The position numbers and the translations under genes are program-made. Shown piece after piece: positions 1 through 8,044 of a stretch of DNA of 64,000 nt. This DNA comes from 66-474 sp050737995 (GTDB lineage: Bacteria > Pseudomonadota > Gammaproteobacteria > Xanthomonadales > Rhodanobacteraceae), in contig JBOHYR010000041.1 in assembly GCA_050737995.1 (NCBI GenBank), forward strand, positions 1 through 64,000, in the 5' to 3' direction. Every line of letters begins with the position of its first letter. Within the stretch, counting starts at the first letter, position 1. The notes under the pieces were generated by a model. That model was not told where the DNA came from and searched no databases. It saw only the letters and a list, made by a program, of their open reading frames with translations.

Positions 1-20
1 GCGAATCGTCGCGGAAAGAC

Positions 21-80
21 GGTAGGAGCCTGCTTGCAGGCGACCATGCAGACGACGGTCGCGAGCACGCTCGCTCCCAC
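21..80. repeat. REP-like doublet (REPIN) upstream of atpC
   Basis: Two imperfect palindromes lie in inverted orientation. The left one is at 22-43 and contains GGAGCCTGCTTGCAGGCGA. The right one is at 59-80, and its reverse complement starts GTGGGAGCGAGC. They are separated by about 15 bases. The GGAGC...GCAGGC / GCTCGC...GCTCCCAC pattern is that of REP sequences common in Pseudomonas and Xanthomonadales, where two inverted REPs form a mobilisable REPIN. It sits just upstream of atpC, presumably between atpD and atpC, so it would be transcribed as a hairpin within the operon. Only this copy is visible here, so family membership rests on the pattern alone. Confidence 0.6.
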
Positions 81-120
81 GATTTCTGATCCCCGTTGAG
101 CGAGTGAAACGAGCGAAAAG

Positions 121-543
121 ATGACCACCATCCGTTGCGACATCGTCAGCGCCGAAGCCGAGATTTTCCACGGCGAAGCGACCCTGGTCATCGCCACCGG
201 CGAAGCTGGCGAACTCGGTATTGCGCCGCGTCATGCGCCGCTCCTGACCAAATTGAAACCAGGCCAGGTCGACGTGATCGGCGAGGGCGGCACCCGCAAT
301 TCGTACTACGTGTCGGGCGGCATCCTCGAGGTGCAGCCGAACGTGGTTACGGTATTGGCAGACGCCGCGTTGCGCGCCGATGAAATCGACGAGGCTGCGG
401 CCAAGCGAGCCAAGGATGAGGCCGAGCGAGTGCTCGAGAACCGCGGTGACGCCAAGACCGTCGAGCAGGCGCAGGAACAGCTCATCCAGGCCGTCGCGCA
501 GCTGCAGGCGCTGGAACGCCTGCGCCGCAATCTGCGGCACTGA
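121..543 (+). CDS. atpC: F1Fo ATP synthase subunit epsilon
   Basis: This 140-residue protein is the epsilon subunit of the F1 sector. It forms part of the central stalk and inhibits ATP hydrolysis. The N-terminal beta-sandwich (residues 1-85) opens MTTIRCDIVSAEAEIFHGEA and carries the family motif GELGIAPRHAPLLTKLKPG. The C-terminal part (about 90-138) is the expected two-helix inhibitory arm, rich in Ala, Glu, Gln and Arg. The length is normal for proteobacteria. It should be the last gene of the atp operon, whose earlier genes lie outside the window. A REP-like doublet precedes it, and glmU follows about 270 bases downstream, a common gammaproteobacterial order. No strong Shine-Dalgarno sequence is seen; translation may be coupled to atpD. 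Confidence 0.97.
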   Translation: MTTIRCDIVSAEAEIFHGEATLVIATGEAGELGIAPRHAPLLTKLKPGQVDVIGEGGTRNSYYVSGGILEVQPNVVTVLADAALRADEIDEAAAKRAKDEAERVLENRGDAKTVEQAQEQLIQAVAQLQALERLRRNLRH

Positions 544-815
544 GCCGGGCATGATCTTGTTGCTCGCGCGCCCCATCTCTGCGGCGGGTTGCGCGGTGGG
601 CTGACGGGATTGTTGTCCCCGGTTTCGCTCACATACGAAGCGCGTAGCGCACGTTTTGTATCGACACAAATAGCCAAGGCCGCGGCGTCGGATTTCGCTT
701 CCCTGCCTCCGGCCGTGGCCTGGGTCCTCGCAAGGCGAGAATGCTGCCTACCTCCGCCACTTGCCGACAGGCGCGCAATGCGCCAATGTTGCAGGCTCGA
801 CCGGAGAACCCAACC

Positions 816-2183
816 ATGGCAGACCCGCTGCACGTGATCGTCCTCGCCGCGGGCGAGGGCAAGCGCATGAAGTCGTTGTTGCCGAAGGTGCTGATGCCGC
901 TGGCCGGCAAGCCCATGCTGGCGCATGTTCTGGATACGGCCCGCGCGCTGCGTCCCGAGGGGCTGCATGTGGTGTACGGCCATCGCGGCGAGCAAGTACG
1001 CACCGCGTTCGTGCGGGATGGCGATATCCGCTGGGTGCACCAATCGGAGCAACGTGGCACCGGGCATGCCGTCCGGCTGGCTTTGCACGACATTCCCGAT
1101 CCGGCGCGGATACTGGTGTTGTACGGAGACGTGCCACTGCTGCGTGCGGAAACCTTGACCGAGCTGGTGCGTACCCACGCCGAGCTTGCGGTGCTGGCAG
1201 CCGAGCTCGACGATCCTTCGGGGTATGGACGCGTCTTGCGGGACGGCCTGGGTCGGGTGCGTGCGATCTTGGAGGAAAAGGATGCAGACGAACTGCAACA
1301 AGGGATATGTATCGTCAACACCGGTGTCACGTTCGCGGCGTCGCGGGAGTTGCGTGGCTGGGTGGATCGCCTTTCCGCCGACAACCAGCAGGGCGAGCTG
1401 TACCTGACCGATGTATTCGCGCAAGCCGCGGAAGACGGAACGCCGGCCGACGTGGTGATGACGGTAGATCCCATCGAGGCGTTCGGCGCGAACGACGCGG
1501 CGCAACTTTCCGAATTGGCAGCGTATCTGCGCCAGCGCGATGCCAAGCGCCTGATGCTGGCGGGTGTACGGATCGCCGATCCGGCGCGCTTCGATTTGCG
1601 CGGCCATTTCAGTCATGGGCGCGACGTGGAGATCGACGTGGACGTGATCCTCGAGGATGGGGTGACGTTCGGCGATGGCGTGAAAATCGGTCCATTCTGT
1701 CGGCTGCGCAACGTGAATCTTGCGGCCGGCACCGAAGTAATGGCACATTGCGACCTCGAAGGCGTGACGACTTATGGCGCCTGCCGGATCGGTCCGTTTG
1801 CGCGCCTCCGGCCCGGAACCGAACTGGCTGCCGGTGCGCACGTCGGCAATTTCGTTGAAACCAAGAAGGCGAGGCTCGGCGAGGGCAGCAAGGCAAATCA
1901 CTTGAGCTATCTGGGCGATGCCAGGGTTGGCGCCGGCGTCAATATCGGCGCCGGCACCATTACCTGCAATTACGATGGTGCCCACAAGCACATCACTGAA
2001 ATAGGCGACGGTGCGTTCATCGGCTCCAACACTGCGCTGGTTGCACCCGTGAAGATCGGCGCAAAGGCCACTATCGGGGCGGGCTCGACGATTACGACCG
2101 ATGCCCCAGCGGACAAATTGACGGTCGCGCGTGCCAAGCAGAACACGGTCAAGGGTTGGCGGCGCCCGGGGAAGAAGGAGTAG
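816..2183 (+). CDS. glmU: Bifunctional N-acetylglucosamine-1-phosphate uridyltransferase / glucosamine-1-phosphate acetyltransferase
   Basis: GlmU makes UDP-GlcNAc in two steps: acetylation of glucosamine-1-phosphate, then uridylyl transfer. The N-terminal pyrophosphorylase domain begins with the nucleotide-binding signature LAAGEGKRM (residues 10-18) followed by PKVL. The C-terminal half is a left-handed beta-helix of hexapeptide repeats, with GPFARLRPGT, VGNFVETKKA and the acetyl-CoA-site segment GAGTITCNYDG. The start at 816 is chosen because the family begins at this point, GGAG lies about 10 bases upstream, and the reading frame upstream of it looks non-coding. The 455-residue length matches E. 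coli GlmU. The product feeds peptidoglycan, LPS and probably the polysaccharide locus at the right end. The 272 bases between atpC and this start show no gene. Confidence 0.98.
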   Translation: MADPLHVIVLAAGEGKRMKSLLPKVLMPLAGKPMLAHVLDTARALRPEGLHVVYGHRGEQVRTAFVRDGDIRWVHQSEQRGTGHAVRLALHDIPDPARILVLYGDVPLLRAETLTELVRTHAELAVLAAELDDPSGYGRVLRDGLGRVRAILEEKDADELQQGICIVNTGVTFAASRELRGWVDRLSADNQQGELYLTDVFAQAAEDGTPADVVMTVDPIEAFGANDAAQLSELAAYLRQRDAKRLMLAGVRIADPARFDLRGHFSHGRDVEIDVDVILEDGVTFGDGVKIGPFCRLRNVNLAAGTEVMAHCDLEGVTTYGACRIGPFARLRPGTELAAGAHVGNFVETKKARLGEGSKANHLSYLGDARVGAGVNIGAGTITCNYDGAHKHITEIGDGAFIGSNTALVAPVKIGAKATIGAGSTITTDAPADKLTVARAKQNTVKGWRRPGKKE

Positions 2184-2244
2184 GATTTTCTCGCCGGCGC
2201 TCGCCGGACGTTGACAGGCGTTGGGTGTTCCGTTTGGAGTTCAG

Positions 2245-3084
2245 ATGCATCGGGTTCTGAAACCCTGTTGCGGGGTGGACTCAGCCGTACTCGTGGTTTG
2301 CTTACTGGTAGCCACGGCGTCAGCGCAGCAACCGGCACTGAACTGGCCGACGGTCCATTCGTTGCCGACTGTATCGAATATGGCGAATGTCAGTGGTGGC
2401 CAGTTTCGCGTGCGGCCAGCCACCATGGCGGATTTCAAGGGCGAGCCACCGAAGGGGATTCCTGCGTGGACGATCAGCGTGTACGACGGGACCGGGGAAT
2501 GGAACACCGGGTCTGGCGATCGCAGCGCCACTTTCGTATCGAGCATCCCTGCTGCGTTCCGAAGTCGTGTCGCTCTGTTTTGGGGGGACGCCGGGTGGGT
2601 GTTGGTGCCGAGAGGATGGCAACTAAAGCGGGCGGTGACAGGGGCCGATGGGGATGGTGGCATGACTTTCGTTGCGCCGGACGGTGCAAGTCACGGCTGG
2701 CTGACGATCGGGTTCGCCCCGGCTGACATGTCTTCCATTCTCGGCGGCGCGGAAGGCTTTTTCCCCGGCGCGCATAGCAGATTCGATGCGTTTTTTCATG
2801 TACGCACGCCGGCGGTTGCGCTCGAGCCGAAGCCAGACTCCCTGACGCACCCGAACCGTTGCACCGCGATTCTGGAGTACCGATCCGGGGATTTGCGCGT
2901 CAAGGGAATGCGTTTGTGGCAGCCCATGCAGCTTTACCATAGTCGTCCGCCGCACGACCCTTATTCGACGGGGATCAATCTCGCGCTTCCGGTCCAGGAT
3001 GCCGGCTTCCAGGGTTATCTGATTGCCGTGTTTCAGAAAACACGACCAGCTTGGGAGCATTTCTGCCCTAACAAGGGGTGGTAA
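2245..3084 (+). CDS. Secreted protein of unknown function
   Basis: This 279-residue protein has a signal peptide: a short basic start, a hydrophobic core VLVVCLLVATASA and a likely cleavage near AQQ at about residue 28. The mature part is beta-rich and aromatic. It contains GWVLVPRGW, a Gly/Asp-rich turn (TGADGDGGMTF) and several Cys residues. It resembles the DUF4850 proteins found in Xanthomonadales, but I hold that assignment loosely. The ATG at 2245 is preferred over the TTG at 2221 because it has GGAG six bases upstream and gives a proper signal peptide. Its last 17 bases overlap the 3' end of the convergent chorismatase gene. No function can be assigned. Confidence 0.75.
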   Translation: MHRVLKPCCGVDSAVLVVCLLVATASAQQPALNWPTVHSLPTVSNMANVSGGQFRVRPATMADFKGEPPKGIPAWTISVYDGTGEWNTGSGDRSATFVSSIPAAFRSRVALFWGDAGWVLVPRGWQLKRAVTGADGDGGMTFVAPDGASHGWLTIGFAPADMSSILGGAEGFFPGAHSRFDAFFHVRTPAVALEPKPDSLTHPNRCTAILEYRSGDLRVKGMRLWQPMQLYHSRPPHDPYSTGINLALPVQDAGFQGYLIAVFQKTRPAWEHFCPNKGW

Positions 3085-4075
3085 ACCGCCAACCGTCAAT
3101 CTCGACCAGCAGCTCGCTGCGGCAGATGTCGCCTTGCAGCAGAATGCGCGGCACGGACGGGTCCAAGTGCCGCGCCAGCATCGCTTCCACGATCTCCGCG
3201 TCGTCAGGACGCCTCACGTAGACCTTGAGCGGCGAGTGCCGGTCGAACGCCGGCATATCGGCGCGTTCGAGCAGAGCTTCGAGGTTGGCAAACGCCTCGT
3301 CGGTTTGGGCCGCGACGTCATCACGATGGCGCGAGGCGTGACCGATTACAGCAGCGGTTCCGGAGATCGCAAGTGCACCATTCGGAAGTTTCATTGCGCG
3401 CGCAAAACTTGGCGCGGTGGGACCGTACTGTCGGGGATATTGCCAGGCACTGACCTGGCGGGGGTTCTCAAGGGCACGGCCCGGCTCCGTGGCGGACAGC
3501 GCATACACTTGCAGTAATCCAGGTGGGCCGTGATGGCCGATTGCGGTCGCGGCGGGATAATCAGACAGGCCGTGCGCGGCAAGACCACGCGCACGGCCGT
3601 TGCAAAACAGGCGGTAGCGCTCGCGATCGCCTTCGCCTGCGTTGATTGCACCGAGATAGTTCCAGATCCGTTGCAAATGTCTTTCGGAACTGAAAGAGAT
3701 GTGCCGGAGCAAAAGATCGTAGGCTCGTTCGGCGGCCGTCTCGATGCCACCCACCTTCCCTTCTTCTATCTCGATCCCGACGAATCGCCAGCCGCCGCCC
3801 GCCGACCAGCGCAGCTCGTCAATGGAATCGCGGGTGACCGTGCCGTCCACGATCCAGCATTCGTGGGGTGCTTGCCGAGACAACACTGGCAAACGGACGT
3901 GCAGATGGTGCAGGTCGGCGCCATGTTCCACGGCACGGCCGAAACTCAATACCGCGAGCGTGCCCGATCGGCGCAGCAAGTCGGAAGCGGGCCCCGCGTC
4001 GTACGCAACACGGAATGAAAGGAGTTCCGCACCCTGCATGCCCGCCAAATTGTCCTCGTGCTGACCAGCGCGCAT
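3068..4075 (-). CDS. XanB2/FkbO-type chorismatase (hydroxybenzoate synthase)
   Basis: The protein belongs to the chorismatase family (FkbO, Hyg5, XanB2), which splits chorismate into pyruvate plus a dihydro- or hydroxybenzoate. In Xanthomonas, XanB2 supplies 3-hydroxybenzoate for xanthomonadin (an aryl polyene pigment) and 4-hydroxybenzoate for ubiquinone. At 335 residues it has the length of XanB2. Family-like stretches include FSSERHLQRIWNYLGAINAG, GLSDYPAATAIGHHG and the C-terminal LLQGDICRSELLVEIDGW. The ATG at 4075 is used; an in-frame ATG at 4039 is an alternative, and neither has a strong ribosome site. It diverges from an acyl carrier protein gene 76 bases away, which supports a role in aryl polyene priming. 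3-HBA versus 4-HBA specificity cannot be judged here. Confidence 0.85.
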   Translation of the reverse strand: MRAGQHEDNLAGMQGAELLSFRVAYDAGPASDLLRRSGTLAVLSFGRAVEHGADLHHLHVRLPVLSRQAPHECWIVDGTVTRDSIDELRWSAGGGWRFVGIEIEEGKVGGIETAAERAYDLLLRHISFSSERHLQRIWNYLGAINAGEGDRERYRLFCNGRARGLAAHGLSDYPAATAIGHHGPPGLLQVYALSATEPGRALENPRQVSAWQYPRQYGPTAPSFARAMKLPNGALAISGTAAVIGHASRHRDDVAAQTDEAFANLEALLERADMPAFDRHSPLKVYVRRPDDAEIVEAMLARHLDPSVPRILLQGDICRSELLVEIDGWRFTTPC

Positions 4076-4151
4076 GGCCTCTGCCGTTCTACGTCAAACC
4101 CGCAATGCTACACTACACGGCTGATTCGATCAGATCGCGGAGCCACGGAGC

Positions 4152-4424
4152 ATGACCCAGCAGACCCCTTCGGAGCAGGAACTGGCGAGCCTGATCGTCG
4201 AAAACCTCAACCTCGAAAACGTTACGCCGGAGAGCATAGATCCGGAGGCGCCGCTGTTTGGCGGCGACTTGGGACTCGACTCGATCGACGCGCTGGAGCT
4301 TGCCCTCGCCGTGTCCAAACGCTACGGCATCCAGTTGCGTTCGGACAATCCCGACAACCGGCGGGTATTTGGCTCGTTGCGTGCCCTCTCGGAGCACATC
4401 GAGGCCCAACGTACCGCTGCCTGA
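4152..4424 (+). CDS. Acyl carrier protein (aryl polyene/xanthomonadin type)
   Basis: This 90-residue protein is a phosphopantetheine-binding carrier. The attachment serine is Ser44 in GGDLGLDSIDALELALAV, the DSI/DSL motif of the family. The C-terminal VFGSLRALSEHI helix is normal. It differs from the FabD-FabG-linked housekeeping AcpP in its motif context, and it stands alone. GGAG lies just upstream of the ATG. Its position, divergent from a XanB2-type chorismatase, matches xan/APE loci, where small carrier proteins hold the aryl-primed polyene chain. The ketosynthases, dehydratases and membrane acyltransferase of such a locus are not in this window, so the partner enzymes must be elsewhere. 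The pigment role is inferred from the neighbour. Confidence 0.88.
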   Translation: MTQQTPSEQELASLIVENLNLENVTPESIDPEAPLFGGDLGLDSIDALELALAVSKRYGIQLRSDNPDNRRVFGSLRALSEHIEAQRTAA

Positions 4425-4440
4425 AGTCGCCGGCTGAGAG

Positions 4441-5109
4441 TCACTGTTGCGGGGGATCGTCCCCGTTCTGGAACTTTGCACGCAGGGCGCGGTAATGAGC
4501 CAGCCTCGCTGCGAATTGCGCCTTGGCGTTCGCGTAATCGGCGCGCCTCTGGACCATCGCGCCGCGTTCGCTGCTCACGGTCTGGCGCTGTTCAGCGATG
4601 CGCTTGTTGACATCGGGTGGGACCGGTTTGCCCGAGTGCTCGATGTCCGCCGCGTGCGCGAGCAATTCAGTGAGCGTATCTTCCTGGCTGCGCAGGTTGG
4701 TTTCCAAGGTCGCGATGTCGGTCCGGATCTGCTGCAGCTCCGCCTGTTGCGATTGATCGAGGTCGCGCGCGGTCGGATAGGCCGACAGCATCTGAGCGTC
4801 CTCGATCTTGCGTAGGTGGATATTGCGCTTGATCGCAGCGTCTCGCGCAGCGGCCGCGACGGCGGCACGGCGTTCGGTCGGGGTGAGCTCGCGTGCCACG
4901 TGACGCACCACCTGCCCCTGGTTGTTGACGATGTCGTAACCAAAGGCCAGTGCGGATGACGGGATCGTGTCACCGAAATGCACCACGCCGGACGTGTCCG
5001 TCCAGCGGTAATGCGTGGTGGGCGTCGAGTTGTCAGCCGCAAATGCAACCACGGATACCCCAATTCCGAGCAGGGCCGTGGTCAACAGGGTCAGGGCGAG
5101 GCGGTGCAT
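4441..5109 (-). CDS. DUF4124 domain-containing periplasmic coiled-coil protein
   Basis: This 222-residue protein has a signal peptide (MHRLALTLLTTALLGIGVSV, cleavage after AFA). A short DUF4124 module follows: HYRWTDTSGVVHFGDTIPSSA, the YRWxDxxGxxHFxDxxP signature of envelope proteins in gammaproteobacteria. From about residue 100 to the end it is strongly helical and charged, with heptad-like Q/E/L spacing, so a long coiled coil is likely. The ATG at 5109 is chosen because GGAG is seven bases upstream and the signal peptide begins there; the longer frame to 5151 adds no plausible sequence. It lies between the convergent acyl carrier protein gene and pyrE. Its molecular function is unknown. 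Confidence 0.85.
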   Translation of the reverse strand: MHRLALTLLTTALLGIGVSVVAFAADNSTPTTHYRWTDTSGVVHFGDTIPSSALAFGYDIVNNQGQVVRHVARELTPTERRAAVAAAARDAAIKRNIHLRKIEDAQMLSAYPTARDLDQSQQAELQQIRTDIATLETNLRSQEDTLTELLAHAADIEHSGKPVPPDVNKRIAEQRQTVSSERGAMVQRRADYANAKAQFAARLAHYRALRAKFQNGDDPPQQ

Positions 5110-5191
5110 TACGGTCTCCGGGAGAAGGCTCAGTATAGGCCCAAGCAACATGCAAGATGCAGGCCGGCCACCGTTTCAACTGGCAATTCGC

Positions 5192-5845
5192 TCAGCCCGC
5201 CGAGGCGCCATAGCGGTCGCGGTACGCTGAGAGCCCGTCACGTTGGGGGGCGAGATCGGGCCTGGTGCCGGCGTAGTCCATCAGATCCGCGAGACTGACG
5301 ATCGCGGTCACAGGCGTCCCGTGATCGTGCGCAAGTTCCTCGGTCGCGGAACGTTCGCCCTGCCCGCGTTCCTGTCGATCCAGCGCGACCAGCACCCCGG
5401 CCACTTCGGCCCCGGCAGTTCGAATCAACGCGAGTGATTCGCGAACCGCAGTCCCGGCGGTGATCACATCGTCCACGATCAGGACGCGGCCGGATAGCGG
5501 TGCGCCAACGACCAAGCCGCCCTCTCCGTGGTCCTTGCTCTCCTTGCGGTTGTACGCCCAAGGGATGTCACGACCATGCCCGCGCGACAATGAGATCGCG
5601 GTCGCCGCCGCCAAGGGAATACCCTTGTAGGCAGGTCCGAACAGCATGTCGAAGGCAATCCCGCCGGACTTGGTCGTTGCGGCATAGGCGTCGCCCACGG
5701 CCGCAAGGGCCTGCCCGGAGTCGATGCGTCCCATGTTGAAGAAGTACGGGCTCTGGCGACCCGATTTCAGGGTGAACTCGCCGAATCGCAGTACGCCGCG
5801 ATCCAACACGAGGTCGAGAAAGGCTTGCTGGTGAGGTTGGAGCAT
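5192..5845 (-). CDS. pyrE: Orotate phosphoribosyltransferase
   Basis: PyrE transfers orotate to PRPP to make OMP, the fifth step of UMP synthesis. The PRPP-binding motif VLIVDDVITAGTA is at residues 121-133. The N-terminal FTLKSGRQSPYFFNMG and the loop FGPAYKGIPLA are typical. AYNRKESKDHGEGG forms the flexible catalytic loop, with the Lys, Asp and His expected there. At 217 residues it is of normal length. It is divergent from the exonuclease III gene, with a 110-base gap that should hold both promoters. Pseudomonads show the same pyrE/crc adjacency. Confidence 0.97.
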   Translation of the reverse strand: MLQPHQQAFLDLVLDRGVLRFGEFTLKSGRQSPYFFNMGRIDSGQALAAVGDAYAATTKSGGIAFDMLFGPAYKGIPLAAATAISLSRGHGRDIPWAYNRKESKDHGEGGLVVGAPLSGRVLIVDDVITAGTAVRESLALIRTAGAEVAGVLVALDRQERGQGERSATEELAHDHGTPVTAIVSLADLMDYAGTRPDLAPQRDGLSAYRDRYGASAG

Positions 5846-5955
5846 CGGGGTTCTCGAATCCGTGAACTGGCAACGGATGATACGGTACCGATGTCGCGAT
5901 TCGTGTTTTTTCCTTTACGCTTCTCCCTCATCCCCGCCCCGGTACACAATCTTCC

Positions 5956-6756
5956 GTGAGAATCATTTCCTTCAACGCCAACGGCATCCGTTCCGCTGCC
6001 CGCAAAGGCTTCTTCGATTGGCTGGCCGCACAAAAGGCCGACGTCACCTGTATCCAGGAAACCAAGGCACAGGAAGATCAGCTCACCGATGTGGTGTTCC
6101 GTCCAGACGGACACGATTGCTTCTATAGAGACGCTGTGACAAAGAAGGGCTACAGCGGCGTGGCGATCTATGCGAAACGCGAACCGGACGAAGTGCTGAC
6201 AAAAATTGGCTGGAAGCCGTTCGACGACGAGGGCCGCTACATCGAGGCACGCTTCGGGAACCTGAGTGTCGTGTCGCTTTACGTGCCGTCGGGGACATCT
6301 GGTGAGGAGCGTCAAGCGTTCAAGTTCACGGCGATGAAGAAGCTGCACAACATCTTCGACACCTGGCTGGCGAGCGGCCGCGATTACGTGCTCTGCGGCG
6401 ACTGGAATATCGTGCGCAGCGAACGCGACATCCGCAACTGGAAGTCCAACCAGAAGAACTCCGGCTGCCTGCCGGAAGAACGCGCATGGCTGAACGCGCT
6501 GATCGCCGACCCGCACGGAGACGGAACCCCCGCGCCGGAACACGGTTGGCTCGACAGCTTCCGCGTCGTTAAACCCGAAGCGGAAGAATACACTTGGTGG
6601 TCGAACCGCGGCGCAGCGCGCGCCAACAACGTTGGGTGGCGGATCGATTATCAGATCGTGACACCGAGTCTCGGCCGGCAGGCGGAAGCGTGCACGATCG
6701 CCCGTGAACCGCGCTTCTCCGATCATGCACCCTATCTGGTCGACTATGCCGACTGA
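5956..6756 (+). CDS. xth: Exodeoxyribonuclease III (Crc-like branch with intact active site)
   Basis: This is an Mg-dependent AP endonuclease / 3'-5' exonuclease of the exonuclease-endonuclease-phosphatase fold, with a role in base excision repair. Catalytic positions are present: Asn7 (SFNANG), Glu35 (CIQETKAQ), Asp149 and Asn151 (CGDWNI), the RIDYQ segment and Ser255-Asp256-His257 (FSDHAP). The overall sequence (MRIISFNANGI, VPSGTSGEE, ERAWLN, NVGWRIDYQIVTP) resembles Pseudomonas Crc, which as I recall has lost several of these residues (for example SQH for SDH). Activity is therefore expected here. The GTG at 5956 is the only good start, since the family begins MRIISFN. It is divergent from pyrE and overlaps the start of ampG by 11 bases. 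Confidence 0.93.
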   Translation: MRIISFNANGIRSAARKGFFDWLAAQKADVTCIQETKAQEDQLTDVVFRPDGHDCFYRDAVTKKGYSGVAIYAKREPDEVLTKIGWKPFDDEGRYIEARFGNLSVVSLYVPSGTSGEERQAFKFTAMKKLHNIFDTWLASGRDYVLCGDWNIVRSERDIRNWKSNQKNSGCLPEERAWLNALIADPHGDGTPAPEHGWLDSFRVVKPEAEEYTWWSNRGAARANNVGWRIDYQIVTPSLGRQAEACTIAREPRFSDHAPYLVDYAD

Positions 6757-8014
6757 ACCGGTGGCCGCCGAACCGGTCGTGGTGGCGCGTGACCGCAACT
6801 GGCGGATCCTCAGCATAGGCTTGCTCGGATTCTCTTCGGGGCTGCCGCTCGCGCTGTCCAATCCGACGCTGCAGGCCTGGTTCACCACGGCAGGCTTGAG
6901 TCTGAAGGACATCGGTTTCATCACCCTCACCGGGACCGCTTATGTGCTGAAACCGCTGTGGTCACCGCTGCTCGATCGTTTCCAGTTGCCGTGGCTCGGG
7001 CGTCGGCGCGGCTGGATCCTGTTGATGCAGGCCATCTGCGGACTCGCGCTCATGGCAATGAGTTTCAACACGCCGCAAGGCGCCGCTATGGGGTTGGTTT
7101 TCCTGGCAGTGCTCGTCGCGTTCTCGTCGGCGACCCAGGACATCGCCTACGACGCGCATCGCACCGACCTGCTCCAGCCTGTTGAGCGCGGTTGGGGCAT
7201 CGCCTTCATGCAGGGGGGTTACCGAATCGCGATGGTGGTGTCCGGCGCGCTGGCGTTGATCCTCGCCCAGCACGCGGGCTGGGCTTATACCTATCGCCTC
7301 ATGGGCGTGCTGATGCTCGTAATGATGATCGTGACGGTGCGGTCGCCGGATGCGCCCGACGAATCGCCCGTACAAAGTTTTGCCGAAGCGGTCGTTGGCC
7401 CGTTCGCGGATTTTTTCCGGCGCTATCGCGGGCTGGCGTTCGCGTGGTTGGCGCTGATGGTGCTGTACATGATCAGCGACGCCTTCGCACTTGGGCTATG
7501 GACCACGTTCCTGTTGCGCGTACCGGGCTTCACGTTGACCCAGGTAGGCGCGGTGAACAAGATTTTCAGCCTGGTCGCAGGCCTGGTGGGTGCGCTCGCC
7601 GGCGGCTGGGTGGTGACGAAGCTGCGCCTCTTCCCCGCGTTGCTGGTGCTTGGGATTTGCCAGGCGTTGGCGAATCTCAGCTTCGTGCTGCTGGTGCACA
7701 GCGGACCGGACGTGCGTCTACTGGCCAGCGTTGTCAGCGCCGAGTGGTTCTTCGCAGGCCTTGCGGGAACCGCATTCGTGGTGTTGTTGACTGCGTTGTG
7801 CAACGTACGCTTTTCCGCGACCCAGTATGCCCTGCTCTCGGCGCTGACGGCGGTGGGGCGGATCATTGCAGGGCCGGTCTCTGCGTGGCTGGTTCCACGC
7901 GTCGGCTGGTCGCATTTCTTCGTGATCTCGGCGCTGTCGGCCATTCCGGGGCTCCTGCTGGTGATTGGCCTGCGGAAAGCGATTCATCAGGCGGAACTCG
8001 ATCGTCCGCATTAG
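6746..8014 (+). CDS. ampG: AmpG-family muropeptide permease (MFS)
   Basis: AmpG imports GlcNAc-1,6-anhydroMurNAc peptides from the periplasm for cell wall recycling. About 12 hydrophobic segments are present. The signature region GFSSGLPLALSNPTLQAWFTT continues into AYVLKPLWSPLLDR, and the ATQDIAYDAHR motif is typical of AmpG. The 422 residues from the ATG at 6746 are near the usual size. Earlier in-frame starts (GTG 6704, ATG 6725) lie inside xth and have no ribosome site. The gene overlaps xth by 11 bases and converges on anmK, whose product acts on the imported anhydro-sugar. That neighbour supports the recycling role. Confidence 0.92.
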   Translation: MPTEPVAAEPVVVARDRNWRILSIGLLGFSSGLPLALSNPTLQAWFTTAGLSLKDIGFITLTGTAYVLKPLWSPLLDRFQLPWLGRRRGWILLMQAICGLALMAMSFNTPQGAAMGLVFLAVLVAFSSATQDIAYDAHRTDLLQPVERGWGIAFMQGGYRIAMVVSGALALILAQHAGWAYTYRLMGVLMLVMMIVTVRSPDAPDESPVQSFAEAVVGPFADFFRRYRGLAFAWLALMVLYMISDAFALGLWTTFLLRVPGFTLTQVGAVNKIFSLVAGLVGALAGGWVVTKLRLFPALLVLGICQALANLSFVLLVHSGPDVRLLASVVSAEWFFAGLAGTAFVVLLTALCNVRFSATQYALLSALTAVGRIIAGPVSAWLVPRVGWSHFFVISALSAIPGLLLVIGLRKAIHQAELDRPH

Positions 8015-8044
8015 TCGCGACGGCGCAACCGAAGGCGCCTGAAA

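Noticed and set aside
306..1991. 561-codon open frame on the minus strand
   Set aside because: It lies opposite atpC and glmU, both certain genes. It has Arg/His-rich shadow composition and no ribosome site.
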